Shown here: positions 11,473 to 19,499 of the stretch, one piece after another
Numbering within the stretch: the stretch's first letter is position 1
Layout of the letters: each line of letters opens with the position of its first letter
Assembly: GCF_022512515.1 (NCBI RefSeq)
Contig: NZ_JAKWBK010000004.1
Span: 89,019-153,018, forward strand
DNA length: 64,000 bases
Reading direction: 5' to 3'
Source of the DNA: Paraniabella hibiscisoli
GTDB taxonomy: Bacteria > Bacteroidota > Bacteroidia > Chitinophagales > Chitinophagaceae
Notes under the pieces: generated by a model
Databases searched by the model: none
Seen by the model: the letters and a program-made list of their open reading frames with translations, nothing else
Told to the model about the DNA's origin: nothing
Program-made: the position numbers and the translations under genes

Positions 11473-11513
11473 AAATATAACATATTAAGGGACTATCTTA
11501 ATATGTTATATTT
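11473..11513. terminator. 17-bp perfect inverted repeat after the lipoprotein gene
   Basis: Arms at 11473-11489 and 11497-11513 are perfectly complementary over 17 bp around a 7-base loop (GGACTAT). It begins 13 bases after the lipoprotein stop and just before the insertion-sequence debris. Most likely a terminator of the RHS operon, although the stem is AT-rich and an element-end role cannot be excluded. Confidence 0.55.
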
Positions 11514-11535
11514 CAAGACATGTGAGACAAAATGC

Positions 11536-11834
11536 CTATCGATTTCTGTAGTACATTTTGCTGTTTCTTGGTATTATTTCGACTTCCTTTTCCCAATACT
11601 TTGTTGTTACATCTGGTTGAATAGGTATCAGGTGTTCCAGTTCAAGAAGTTTTTCGTTTGGGGTTTTACCATTCAATGATGCATGAGGGCGTTTGTAGTT
11701 ATAGAAATTTTGCCATTCAAGTAATTTCATAGCAAGATCGAGAGTTCTTTCTTTACGATTAATGGTTGAATAAAACTCTGATTTATCTGTGAGTTGGGAT
11801 CTTTCGACCTTTCCATTCAGATGTGGACTCTAGG
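11536..11834 (-). pseudogene. C-terminal part of an older rve-type transposase, split by the IS481 element
   Basis: On the minus strand this reads PHLNGKVERSQLTDKSEF, then LLEWQNFYNYKRPHASLNGK and TPNEKLLELEHL, the C-terminal end of a DDE (rve) transposase of the IS481/IS3 type. The upstream part of the same frame (FQEELMVHFIKFRPIK) resumes at about 13046-13090 on the far side of the IS481 insertion. The two halves join at the 7-base duplication to give FRPIKPR followed by SPHLNGK (one base short). The N-terminal half is missing, so the copy is dead. Confidence 0.8.
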
Positions 11835-11841
11835 CTTAATG

Positions 11842-13045
11842 TGTAGAAGTTAAGACTTAATCTGACAGTTGGGGTTAATTTAGAGTAACGACAAACTAAA
11901 TTAATAACCCCAAAAGTCAGATTATGAATTCTGCAACTAAGTTAATCAAATCCAGAGTTGGCTTACTCAATTTAGCCGAACAATTGAACAATGTGACTCG
12001 TGCCTGTAAATTAATGGGTACTAGCCGTGACAGTTTTTACCGTCTTAAACAACTCTATGAGACTGGAGGAGAAGAGGCTCTCAGAGAAATAAGTCGCCGT
12101 AAACCCATTCCCAAAAATCGTGTAGACCCAGCAGTTGAGAATGCTGTTGTTAAAATGGCATTCGATTTTCCAGCCTATGGCCAATCCAGAGCTTCAATGA
12201 ACTTCGCAAGCAGGGTATTTTTATTTCAGCAGCTGGCGTTCGTTGTGTGTGGCAACGGCATGATCTGGAGATTTTTGAAAAACGTCTCAAGGCTCTGGAG
12301 GCTCGCGTAGCTCAGGACGGTTTGATCCTTACGGAAGCCCAGGTTATAGCGATGGAACGAAAAAAGAAAAGCAAGAAGCCCATGGGGAAATTGAAACGGA
12401 GCATCCTGGTTATCTAGGTTCCCAGGACACCTATTATGTTGGCACAATTAAAGGTGTAGGTAGGATTTATCAACAAACCTTCATTGACACCTATAGCCGG
12501 GTAGCTTTTGCTAAGCTTTATACAAGCAAACATGCTATTACATCGGCAGATATTCTCAATGATAAAGTTCTTCCATTCTTTGACGAACATGAAATACCAA
12601 TGCTCAGAATACTTACTGATAGAGGAACTGAGTTTAACGGAAGACCCGAAAATCATGAGTATGAATTATATCTACAGATTGAAGGTATAGATCACAGCAA
12701 AACGAAAGTGCGCCATCCCCAAAGTAATGGAATTTGCGAACGCTTACACCGTACCATGCAGGATGAGTTCTATGCAATCGCCTTCCGAAGAAAGCTCTAC
12801 CAGGATCTTCAAACTTTACAAAATGATCTGGACGAGTGGCTGGACCATTACAACAATGAGCGACCTCACAGTGGCAGATTTTGCTTTGGTAAAACTCCAC
12901 TGCAAACTTTTAAAGAATCGCTTACCTTAGCCAAACAAAAACTGCTGGATCAAGTGAGTCCAGCAGCCTAATTAATTTAATCTGTATCCCTTTTGAAAAT
13001 TTAAAAATTAGCCCCTGACTGTACGATCAAGTACTAACTATTACA
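11842..13045 (+). mobile_element. IS481-family insertion sequence with terminal inverted repeats and 7-bp target duplication
   Basis: An element of about 1,204 bp. The left end (11842-11874, starting TGTAGAAGTTAAGACTTAAT) matches the reverse complement of the right end (13012-13045, starting TGTAATAGTTAGTACTTGAT) over about 33 positions with some mismatches, both with terminal TGT. CTTAATG is present immediately outside both ends (11835-11841 and 13046-13052), a target-site duplication. It contains one transposase gene. The clean duplication implies fairly recent insertion into the older transposase copy. Confidence 0.85.
11924..12971 (+). CDS. IS481-family transposase (two frameshifts)
   Basis: DDE transposase of about 349 residues. 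N-terminal HTH region: NLAEQLNNVTRACKLMGTSR, YRLKQLYETGGEEAL, REISRRKPIPKNR. Catalytic core: first Asp in the QDTYYVGTIKGV strand, second in LTDRGTEF, Glu in NGICERLHRTMQ; the tail has DHYNNERPHSGRF. Two single missing A bases break it: near 12197 (restoring SNELRKQGIFISAAGVR) and near 12380 (restoring KKKQEAHGEIETEHPGYLG). With both corrected the enzyme looks complete and possibly active. Confidence 0.87.
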
Positions 13046-13097
13046 CTTAATGGGCCTGAATTTTATAAAATGAACCATTAGCTCTTCCTGGAATATA

Positions 13098-13760
13098 TCA
13101 TCCCCGAAGATGCTTAATCGTTTTCCCAATGGTATTTAATTTAAGCCCAGCCAGCAACGTTTTGCGGCGCATGTGCACATGCTCAAAAGACAGGTAGTCC
13201 ACAAAGTCTTCGTAAAAGTTAAAATCAAAACTATCGAAGGTGATTTCCTGATTCTGGAACTCTTCAAAGGCCAGCAAATGTGACTTTACATTTCCATAAA
13301 CAGTAAGGGTGGCTTTACTTACTTTCCGCTCTTTCGATTTTATAAACTCATCAAATTGATAATAGACACTAAGCTTGTTTTTCTTTTCTGTCTCTTGTTG
13401 TGCTGCGATTTCTTTTTCCTTTGTTTCGATTTCGCTGATATCAAAAGCGGGAGAATAATATCTCTTTACAAATTCAACGCGATTCTGGACTTTCTTTAAA
13501 AGGGCGTAGGAAACAAGATCTTCGACAATTTTCTTACGCCTTATCAACTCGTCATTGATTGCTTTATAATCACCATACTCTTTGGGAAGTTGAGAAGACA
13601 GACACCGCTTTTTCTTATTCCAGTAATTGAGCGGAATTCTAACTTCTGTGCCGAACAGAGGTTTGTGTTTTTCATCACAGCAATGCTGAATGTAAACAGG
13701 GCAATTATCATCAGTGAGTGCTTTGCTTTTTCGACAAATTAGCTTAATTGGAAGGGACAT
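13098..13760 (-). pseudogene. Tyrosine recombinase (phage-like integrase), truncated after the core-binding domain
   Basis: The first 220 residues of a Bacteroidota-type tyrosine integrase. It has an N-terminal arm-binding domain (PIKLICRKSKALTDDNCPVY, VRIPLNYWNKKKR) and a SAM-like core-binding domain (FDEFIKSKERKVSKATL through GLKLNTIGKTIKHLRG). The catalytic domain with the R..HxxR..Y residues is absent because transposase sequence follows directly at about 13100. The gene is therefore inactivated by an old IS insertion. It lies about 200 bases from a tRNA 3' fragment, consistent with being the integrase of the island. Confidence 0.82.
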
Positions 13761-13921
13761 AACCTGAACAATTTTAATCGACTCGAGTAGCCTGAAATCA
13801 GGTCTACTTTTGGCCTACTTTTTAAAATTGTTAAGCTGTTTTAAAGGTAGTAAGGATTCGCTGTGTGATTTGTTATTACAAACTGAAAATCAGCCCCTTA
13901 AAAGTAAAGTGAGGTAAAAAG

Positions 13922-13955
13922 CAAAAAGGACCATCATTGCTGATGATCCTTTTTT
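13922..13955 (-). terminator. Hairpin terminator following the tRNA 3' fragment
   Basis: AAAAGGACCATCA and TGATGATCCTTTTT form a stem (one mismatch) with a short loop and flanking A/T runs. On the minus strand it directly follows the tRNA-like 3' end, as expected for a native tRNA terminator. Confidence 0.6.
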
Positions 13956-13988
13956 GCGGACCGGACGGGACGCGAACCCGCGACCCTC
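13955..13988 (-). tRNA. tRNA 3'-end fragment (putative att site)
   Basis: The minus strand carries a T-arm (GCGGG stem, TTCGCGT loop, CCCGT stem) followed by CCGGTCC and a discriminator G. The other half of the tRNA is absent: no complementary acceptor strand (GGACCGG) appears within the next 100 bases. It resembles the 3' end of a tRNA-Asp, but the identity is uncertain. A truncated tRNA 3' end beside an integrase gene is the usual signature of an attachment-site duplication. Confidence 0.6.
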
Positions 13989-14154
13989 TTAGAAATTCAC
14001 CTCCAACAGCTCTTTTACAAATGTACAATTTTACTATCTGATATAAGATTCAACTTCCTGAAAGACATACAACCATTTTCGAAATAAATTCGTGATCATC
14101 TATTTTAAAAACGATATGCTTCTTTTAACAGGAAGATGCCATTAATTACGAAAA

Positions 14155-14810
14155 ATGAAACAATACACTAGTCTGCTCCTTTTTGCGCTGAGCGTTACAC
14201 AGCCGTCCATCAGCCAAACCAATACTTCCGCTGAAATGATAGCCACAAAAGATGACAGCCATACAACCCGGGCTGCGGCAATCGTAAGTAAACTGAATAT
14301 CAAAGACGAACATAAACGCAAACAAACGCAGTCTTTACTTACCGATCATTTGAAAGAACTTCAAACTATTTTTGACAACCGGAAAAAGGAAATGCAAAAT
14401 GCTGAAACTGCCGGTAGTAAGGAACTGGCGGATAGCAGGGCCCGAACCGCCTGGGACGCAGCCAATGGAAAGCTGAATAAATTATATGCAGCATTTTTAG
14501 GTAAATTATCTATTTTGCTTAGCCTTGATGAAACAGAAATGCTGAAAGACCAGATGACTGAAAACGGATTACAACGCGAGTATAATCATTATCTCACCTT
14601 GTTACCCAACCTGTCGGCGCAGCAAAAACTGCAGATAACGGCGTATTTGAAAGAAGCCAGGAAAACGCAATGAATGCGGCCACGGCACAAAACCGGGCAG
14701 AATGGTTTATTAAATTCAGGGGACGTGCCAATAATTACCTTGCTGCAGCGGGATACGACCTGCGAAAAGCAACGGAAGAACTGGAGGCCAAAAGAAATAA
14801 TTCAAAATAA
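14155..14810 (+). CDS. Secreted DUF3826 family protein (frameshift)
   Basis: Exported protein of about 218 residues with an N-terminal signal (YTSLLLFALSVTQPSISQ) and a helical body (RAAAIVSKLNIKDEHKRKQ, TAWDAANGKLNKLYAAFLGK) matching the Bacteroidota DUF3826 family. The frame stops at 14673; one G added to the GG run near 14660 restores AMNAATAQNRAEWFIKFRGR and LRKATEELEAKRN, ending at 14810. Function unknown; relatives are often near polysaccharide-degradation genes. It is the first gene outside the mobile island. Confidence 0.72.
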
Positions 14811-14841
14811 AAAACAACTACATAACAATACACAAACAGGC

Positions 14842-15192
14842 ATGGCTATACAAAAACAAGAGGTAGACAATCTCCTATCGCAACTAAACAAAAAAGAAAT
14901 TAAGTTTTCGGAAGTGCTGCAATTTATTGAAGCGCACTATACGCATACGGGAACAGCTTTTAAAAACGGAGAACAGCATAATGCCGCTACAGAAAACCAG
15001 GGTAGCGCCAAGGTATTGAGCTTCGCGCAGGCTAATAACCTGTCTGAGGAAGAAACGCTTCAATTATTTGCCGAACACTACGATGATGTATTAGGAACGC
15101 CAGAGGCCACAAATCATCAAAACATCAGGCAATTTATGAAATCGGGATGGGATGGTGTGCAATTCGAGGGATCAGCCCTTACTGAGCGATAG
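14842..15192 (+). CDS. HopJ-type III effector family protein
   Basis: A 116-residue protein matching the HopJ family throughout: EFIEAHY-like FIEAHYTHTGTAFKNGEQ, NQGSAKVLSFAQANNLSEEE, LFAEHYDDVL, HQNIRQFMKSGWDGVQFEG. I chose the ATG at 14842 because the upstream in-frame sequence belongs to the end of the DUF3826 gene. Despite its name the family is widespread in bacteria without type III secretion; no such system is present here and no function is assigned. A strong terminator follows. Confidence 0.82.
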   Translation: MAIQKQEVDNLLSQLNKKEIKFSEVLQFIEAHYTHTGTAFKNGEQHNAATENQGSAKVLSFAQANNLSEEETLQLFAEHYDDVLGTPEATNHQNIRQFMKSGWDGVQFEGSALTER

Positions 15193-15209
15193 TCAACCCT
15201 ATTTAATAG

Positions 15210-15235
15210 CAAAGCCCCCGAAAACGGGGGCTCTT
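15210..15235 (+). terminator. Rho-independent terminator after the HopJ-like gene
   Basis: AGCCCCCGAAAACGGGGGCT forms a perfect GC-rich stem-loop about 18 bases after the stop, followed by a short T-rich stretch (CTTGCTTAT). Confidence 0.8.
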
Positions 15236-15379
15236 GCTTATAACTACCAAACCAAACTACTCTTTTGCTATATCTGTAAACGCTTCTATTTATTAGACGC
15301 AAAAACAGTCAAAATGATTACAGTTGGAATGCAAAAAAATGTGAAAGAAAATGAGTAACCGCCTGATTTTAAGGAAAAA

Positions 15380-16550
15380 TTAGGGTATAATTTCGAACAA
15401 AAACACCTGCTGCTTTTCTTTGGGATTAAAGTTATTATCCGCAATTAAAATAAGGGAGGCATGGCCATTAGGCAATACCGGTCCGAAAGTAATACCCTCT
15501 ACATTGTCTATGTATCTTTCGAGAGCATTGAAGTTGAAAAGCAGCTTTTTTGTGGCAGGCTTGTAGTTTGTATTCCGGTACAAGCTTTTGGTAGTACTCA
15601 CATTAGTAGCCTGTGAAAAATCTGCCAGGTAAATTTTGATAACGCAGTTTTCTACTCCTGTTGAAAAGGAACGCTCTAATACTAAAAACCGGTTGTTAGA
15701 AATATTCAATATTTCAGGGATACCATTAATGCTAAAAGCAGTTTTAGGTATGGGCTCTGCAGCAATAGCGTCCAGCAAATAACCATATTGCCCCACGGCC
15801 CTCTTACTTTTAACATCAAACTTTGTAAAGCGAACCGGGGCATTGGCATAAGCAGCGCTTGCCAGTGGGCCATCTTCGTGAATAGCCCCTTCCATACTGG
15901 CCCATAAATACCGGTAATCTCTTGAAAAGCTCAATCCTTCCAAAACATCGTTTTCCTGGCGCCACTATCGCCCGCGTACATGTGCAAGTTAGCTGGGATC
16001 AGGAAACTATCTTTAAAACCGCCTTTCAAATCCATTTCATAGATCCAAGGATTTTGATATACCATACGGTTACTGCGAATAGCTTTATCGCCCTCGCTGC
16101 CCCAAACAAGGGTTTTTGTTTTTTATTATACCGAATGGATTCAGGATCGGCCGCATGCTCGGGTAAGATTTTCAGCGCCGGGAACGTGTCGTTTTGAGCG
16201 TTCTTAAGCGTCTCCACCGAAAGAAATCTTACCGAATCGATTTTATAATTATTGATATCAATAGCCGCCGTGTAAAACCGGGCAGCACTGGTGGCGGAAC
16301 GTTCATCGCTGATAACAAAATACCTGCCTTCAGCAGCATCGTAATCAATACCCGACAAACCTCCTACCCAGGTGTTTTGTATATGCAGATCATGGGGGAT
16401 TACATACTCATCTAAAAACTTCAGAGATGTTATACCCGCAACTTCAACCGAAGTGCCGGTATTTTTTTTGCTACATTACAACTACCACATACAGCTGTTG
16501 CAAATACCGCTATAAAAAGGAGAGATCGCACAAAATATGTTTTGAACAAA
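15380..16550 (-). CDS. Esterase-like phytase-family lipoprotein (three frameshifts)
   Basis: An exported protein of about 390 residues with the PF13449 (phytase-like/esterase-like) beta-propeller motifs: GGLSGIDYDAAEGRYFVISD at the N-terminus, MEGLSFSRDYRYLWASMEG in the middle, and DNVEGITFGPVLPNG with LIADNNFN near the end. The start is unclear; a hydrophobic leader (SLLFIAVFATAVCGSCNVAK) ends in a lipobox-like CGSC near 16480. Breaks: missing A in an 8-A run near 16460 (AKKNTGTSVEVAG), missing C near 16110 (KPLVWGSEGDKAI) and missing C near 15962 (ENDVLEGLSFSR). Probably periplasmic or outer-membrane; substrate unknown. Confidence 0.75.
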
Positions 16551-16592
16551 ACTAAGGGAATCAAGAGGTAACGAAGATTAAAAATAAATAAA

Positions 16593-16981
16593 GTTACAAG
16601 CCTGTAAGCCGGATTCTGTACCCTGTCATACTTCGACAAGCTCAGTATGACAAAGTGGTTATCATTTATCTGTTCCGCAAATTACTCTGCGGAATCAATC
16701 TGCCTACCCTCCCCGATAGTTTTGCAACATTTTGCCGGGCCGGCAAAAAATCGGGGTTTACATGGCATTTCAGCACACAAGGTTTACCCAAAATACTTAT
16801 TACTAAATATTCCCGTGAGCTCTTACCTCACATTTTCACCTTTTCCCGTAAAAAACAGGTAGTTATTTTCTGTGGCACTTTCTATCCCCGCGTTAAACGA
16901 AGCCCGGCTATTCACCGGTGTGCTGCCCTATGCTGTCCAGACTTTCCTCCCTTTTAAAAAGGCGATAACCCGGCTTGTAAC
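16593..16981 (-). ncRNA. rnpB: RNase P RNA
   Basis: RNA component of RNase P, about 389 nt. On the minus strand the 5' end GTTACAAGCC pairs perfectly with the 3' end GGCTTGTAAC (helix P1). The conserved GAGGAAAGTCCGGACAGCAT follows near the 5' end, and the 3' partner ACAGAATCCGGCTTAC lies just before P1. A GGGTAGGCAGATTGATTCCG segment precedes P18. The molecule contains a REP-like hairpin (16624-16652) between the P18 region and the 3' P4 strand. Confidence 0.93.
16624..16652. repeat. REP-like palindrome inside RNase P RNA
   Basis: TGTCATACT (16624-16632) and AGTATGACA (16644-16652) are perfect 9-bp arms around TCGACAAGCTC, the CTTCGACAAGCTCAG hairpin that I know as a widespread intergenic repeat. 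Here it lies within rnpB, about 30 nt before the 3' end. Confidence 0.7.
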
Positions 16982-17084
16982 GATGCAAAGATAGTTGTTA
17001 TTTGTTAGCCAGCTAAACTGCAGCAATCAGCGGTATTGTGTCACTCACTTGTACTATTGAATATATGGCATCTCTAAACTGCAG

Positions 17085-17599
17085 CTAGTTTTTTATTTCA
17101 GTTATAGTAACGCCTGTAAAGCAATCATCAGCGCAGTTTTTGGGAAAATACCCGCATGTTGAAATCATGCCTTTATTGTTAGCTTCAAAAAAATAAGGTT
17201 TTCATCTTCATCCATGCGCAGCCACACATGTTTAGCTTTATCATATATTTCGTCCAGCGTTAAAGAGGCGTCATAACCATCATGGGTATTCAGTGTTTCT
17301 TTGTTTTCTGTCCACTCCGCGTATAGTTTTATTTTAGTTCTATCCTGTTCATCCGGGCCCACACTTTTGTAAGTTCTGCTGGTAACCTTTCCTTTATTGA
17401 CCTGTACCACCATCGATGAAGAGAAGCCCGTCCAGGAGCTCCAGGTTTGTGTATACGAATAACTGTCGTTGTTAGCGGCTTTAAAATCGAGCCAGGTCTT
17501 ATAGCTCCGATGAAATGCATCGCTGCTGTAAAAGCGCTCCTTTTTACAGGCCTGTGTTAAAAACAACAAGCTTACAGTAAAAGCCATCCAATATTTCAT
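17085..17599 (-). CDS. DUF6174-like lipoprotein (frameshift)
   Basis: Small lipoprotein of about 170 residues with a signal peptide and lipobox (LLFLTQAC, Cys at residue 18) and an SYSYTQTWSSWTGF / MVVQVNKGKVTSR pattern like the DUF6174 family. The unbroken frame stops at 17165; one T added to the 7-T run near 17190 restores ENLIFFEANNKGMISTCGYF and NCADDCFTGVTITEIKN, a tail with three cysteines I recognise from relatives. Envelope location; function unknown. Confidence 0.7.
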
Positions 17600-17645
17600 A
17601 AAACATTGTTTTATTTATTGAACGTGCTTTAAAATAACAACGCAA

Positions 17646-18668
17646 CTAATACTTAAAAAATATTTCGGTTGCGCCATATCCGTAACGGGAATCGTATTGA
17701 TTAACGAAATAGCTTACCTCTTTCTTTAGCTTTAAAGCATCATGAATTTCATCTCTCAGCTTGCCCGTTCCCACACCATGAATAACGACCAGTGTTGGCT
17801 GCATATGGGCCACTGCCAGATCATAAAACTTTTCAAAGGTCTTTAACTGCAGTGTCAGCATTTCAAAATTATTCATGCGCTCATGGCTGTCGGCCAGTTT
17901 CTCAATATGCAGGTCAACTACGCTTCTTGCCGGCTCCAAATGCTTCCGAGCTTCTTTGGCATTGTATATTTTAAATCCCCTGCTGGCGAGTTTATCTAAT
18001 GGCAATTTTATTTCCTCCGGAGCTTTATCAGGATACCTGTCGAGTAACTGGTAAGAGAAAGAAGCTTCATTCTTTTTCTTCAGCTCTTCTATGCGATTAA
18101 ACAGCTGCTTGGGTTTTAGTTTGATACTGGTTTCAAAATGGTCGGCTTTACCCTTTTCTGCAACCGGCAGCGAAAAATCGAATTCAAAGGCCGGGCTATC
18201 ACTCATATCAGAAAAATCTACATCATGGATATAAAAATTCTCGAATGGCTGAATAGTATTTTTGAGCTCGAAATCTGCGTCTCCAAAAAAGTGAGCTTGT
18301 AATCAAATTTATAAACAGCTTTGCTATTGTTAACCAGGTACACTTTCAGCTTTTCTACATATTCATCCCCAAACTCATCAGTATCCATTACCGGCAAAAA
18401 ATTAAGCCATACGCCATTCTCTACCCGGTCTTCTTTATCTTGTTTTTCTTTCCGGATATTGTCTATGTATTTTTTGGAGCCGGTTGCGGGTTGTTTTTTT
18501 CTTTTGTGTAAACCGTTTGTAATAAGGAAAATCAACCTGGTCGAGATGTACAGGAAACTTAACACCCCGCACTTCTATCATCGCCATATTTTTATTGATA
18601 AATTCTACAATCTCTCCTTCTTCATCTGAATGAAGCACTAATACTTTATCGCCTACCTGATATTTCAT
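17646..18668 (-). CDS. DUF2027/Smr-domain protein (two frameshifts)
   Basis: A Bacteroidota protein of about 340 residues: an N-terminal small beta-barrel (YQVGDKVLVLHSDEEGEIVE), a middle DUF2027 region (ENGVWLNFLPVMDTDEFGDE) and a C-terminal Smr (MutS2-type) nuclease-like domain with VVDLHIEKL and VIHGVGTGKLRDEIHDAL. Smr domains nick branched DNA or cleave RNA in other proteins; the role here is not established. Breaks: near 18500 in an A-rich run (KKKQPATGSKKYID) and near 18275, one missing T (KLTFFGDADFELKN). Confidence 0.83.
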
Positions 18669-19124
18669 CCTGCAAAATTACAACAATAAAGAGGATTTAC
18701 AGAATGACTACCAGAACGGCAGGGTATTTAACAGATGTTCAGCAGATAATAATATGTCGCCGCTACGCGGCTGTATTCCATAATGAAACTATCATTCTAC
18801 CAATATGGTACCGCTACGCGGCACAGCGATAACAACATGCCTGGTTCCGAATAAATCCTACAAGAATTCGTTTCATCCTGCTGAATTATAACGATAAACA
18901 GGATTTACAGAATACGCACCACAACAGTAAAAGGCATTCAGTTTCTAAGAAGTACATAGTGAAATAAGCTGCTATGAATAGGACAGCACATCAGTTATGG
19001 CCACGAATGCACCAATTAATGATGTAAAGGCTGTCCGGAACTATTAATACACACTTGTATTGTCTGAGTTAAAAAATGCTTCTGAATGAATAAATACGAT
19101 AGCAAATTTGTTATTGTCTTGATT
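18669..19124. other. Gene-free stretch with mini-hairpin repeats
   Basis: About 456 bases with no coding signal. GCCGCTACGCGGC (18759-18771) and CCGCTACGCGG (18811-18821) are two copies of a small palindromic repeat with a TAC loop. Short direct repeats of a 'cctgc..aattaca/ataacgataaa..aggatttacagaat' type occur at 18669-18710 and 18875-18915, suggesting local duplication of intergenic sequence. Confidence 0.5.
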
Positions 19125-19499
19125 TTATAAAAACGCCCTTCCGAAAAGAAATCCCGTGAATATTACATCTGCAAAAACCCTGATCATCAATACCCGACCA
19201 TCAAAATTGGGAGCGCCGTAACCTATGTATGTAATGTAAACATTCAATACAAAAAGTAATAATACAGCAATCACTTTACCAACTATACCCAAACGTGTAA
19301 ACACCAGGCCAAACGGTATTTGCACCACTAATGGGAATAGCAGAAACGGAAGCAGGTAAGCAACAGAGTCCGGAAAATTCATTAAAACGCCTTTGAAAAA
19401 CGTCAACAAAGAATTGCCATTTGTTAAAACAAAAAGCACATAAGCAACAAAATTGCAAAGTATGGCTACTAGTAGACTTTTCAATCTCAAAAAAATCAT
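19125..19499 (-). CDS. Small integral membrane protein downstream of the permease
   Basis: 124 residues with about four hydrophobic segments (LLVAILCNFVAYVLFVL, VAYLLPFLLFPLVVQIPFGL, VIAVLLLFVLNVYITYIGYG, VFADVIFTGFLFG). No family is recognised. Its ATG overlaps the permease TGA (ATGA), so it is translationally coupled to the transporter. Confidence 0.6.
   Translation of the reverse strand: MIFLRLKSLLVAILCNFVAYVLFVLTNGNSLLTFFKGVLMNFPDSVAYLLPFLLFPLVVQIPFGLVFTRLGIVGKVIAVLLLFVLNVYITYIGYGAPNFDGRVLMIRVFADVIFTGFLFGRAFL

Noticed and set aside
11410..11679. Plus-strand 89-residue frame over the lipoprotein end and transposase remnant
   Set aside because: It spans the terminator-like hairpin and the complement of a transposase; composition unlike a protein.
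14674..14841. Upstream extension of the HopJ-like frame to an ATG at 14674
   Set aside because: The translated extension has no family similarity, and the same bases in another frame encode the conserved end of the DUF3826 protein.
15380..16550. The three broken frames of the phytase-like esterase read as separate small genes
   Set aside because: Adding one base at each of three places restores one continuous protein with motifs in family order.
16593..16981. Open frames within the RNase P RNA
   Set aside because: The conserved RNA core and P1 pairing explain the sequence fully.
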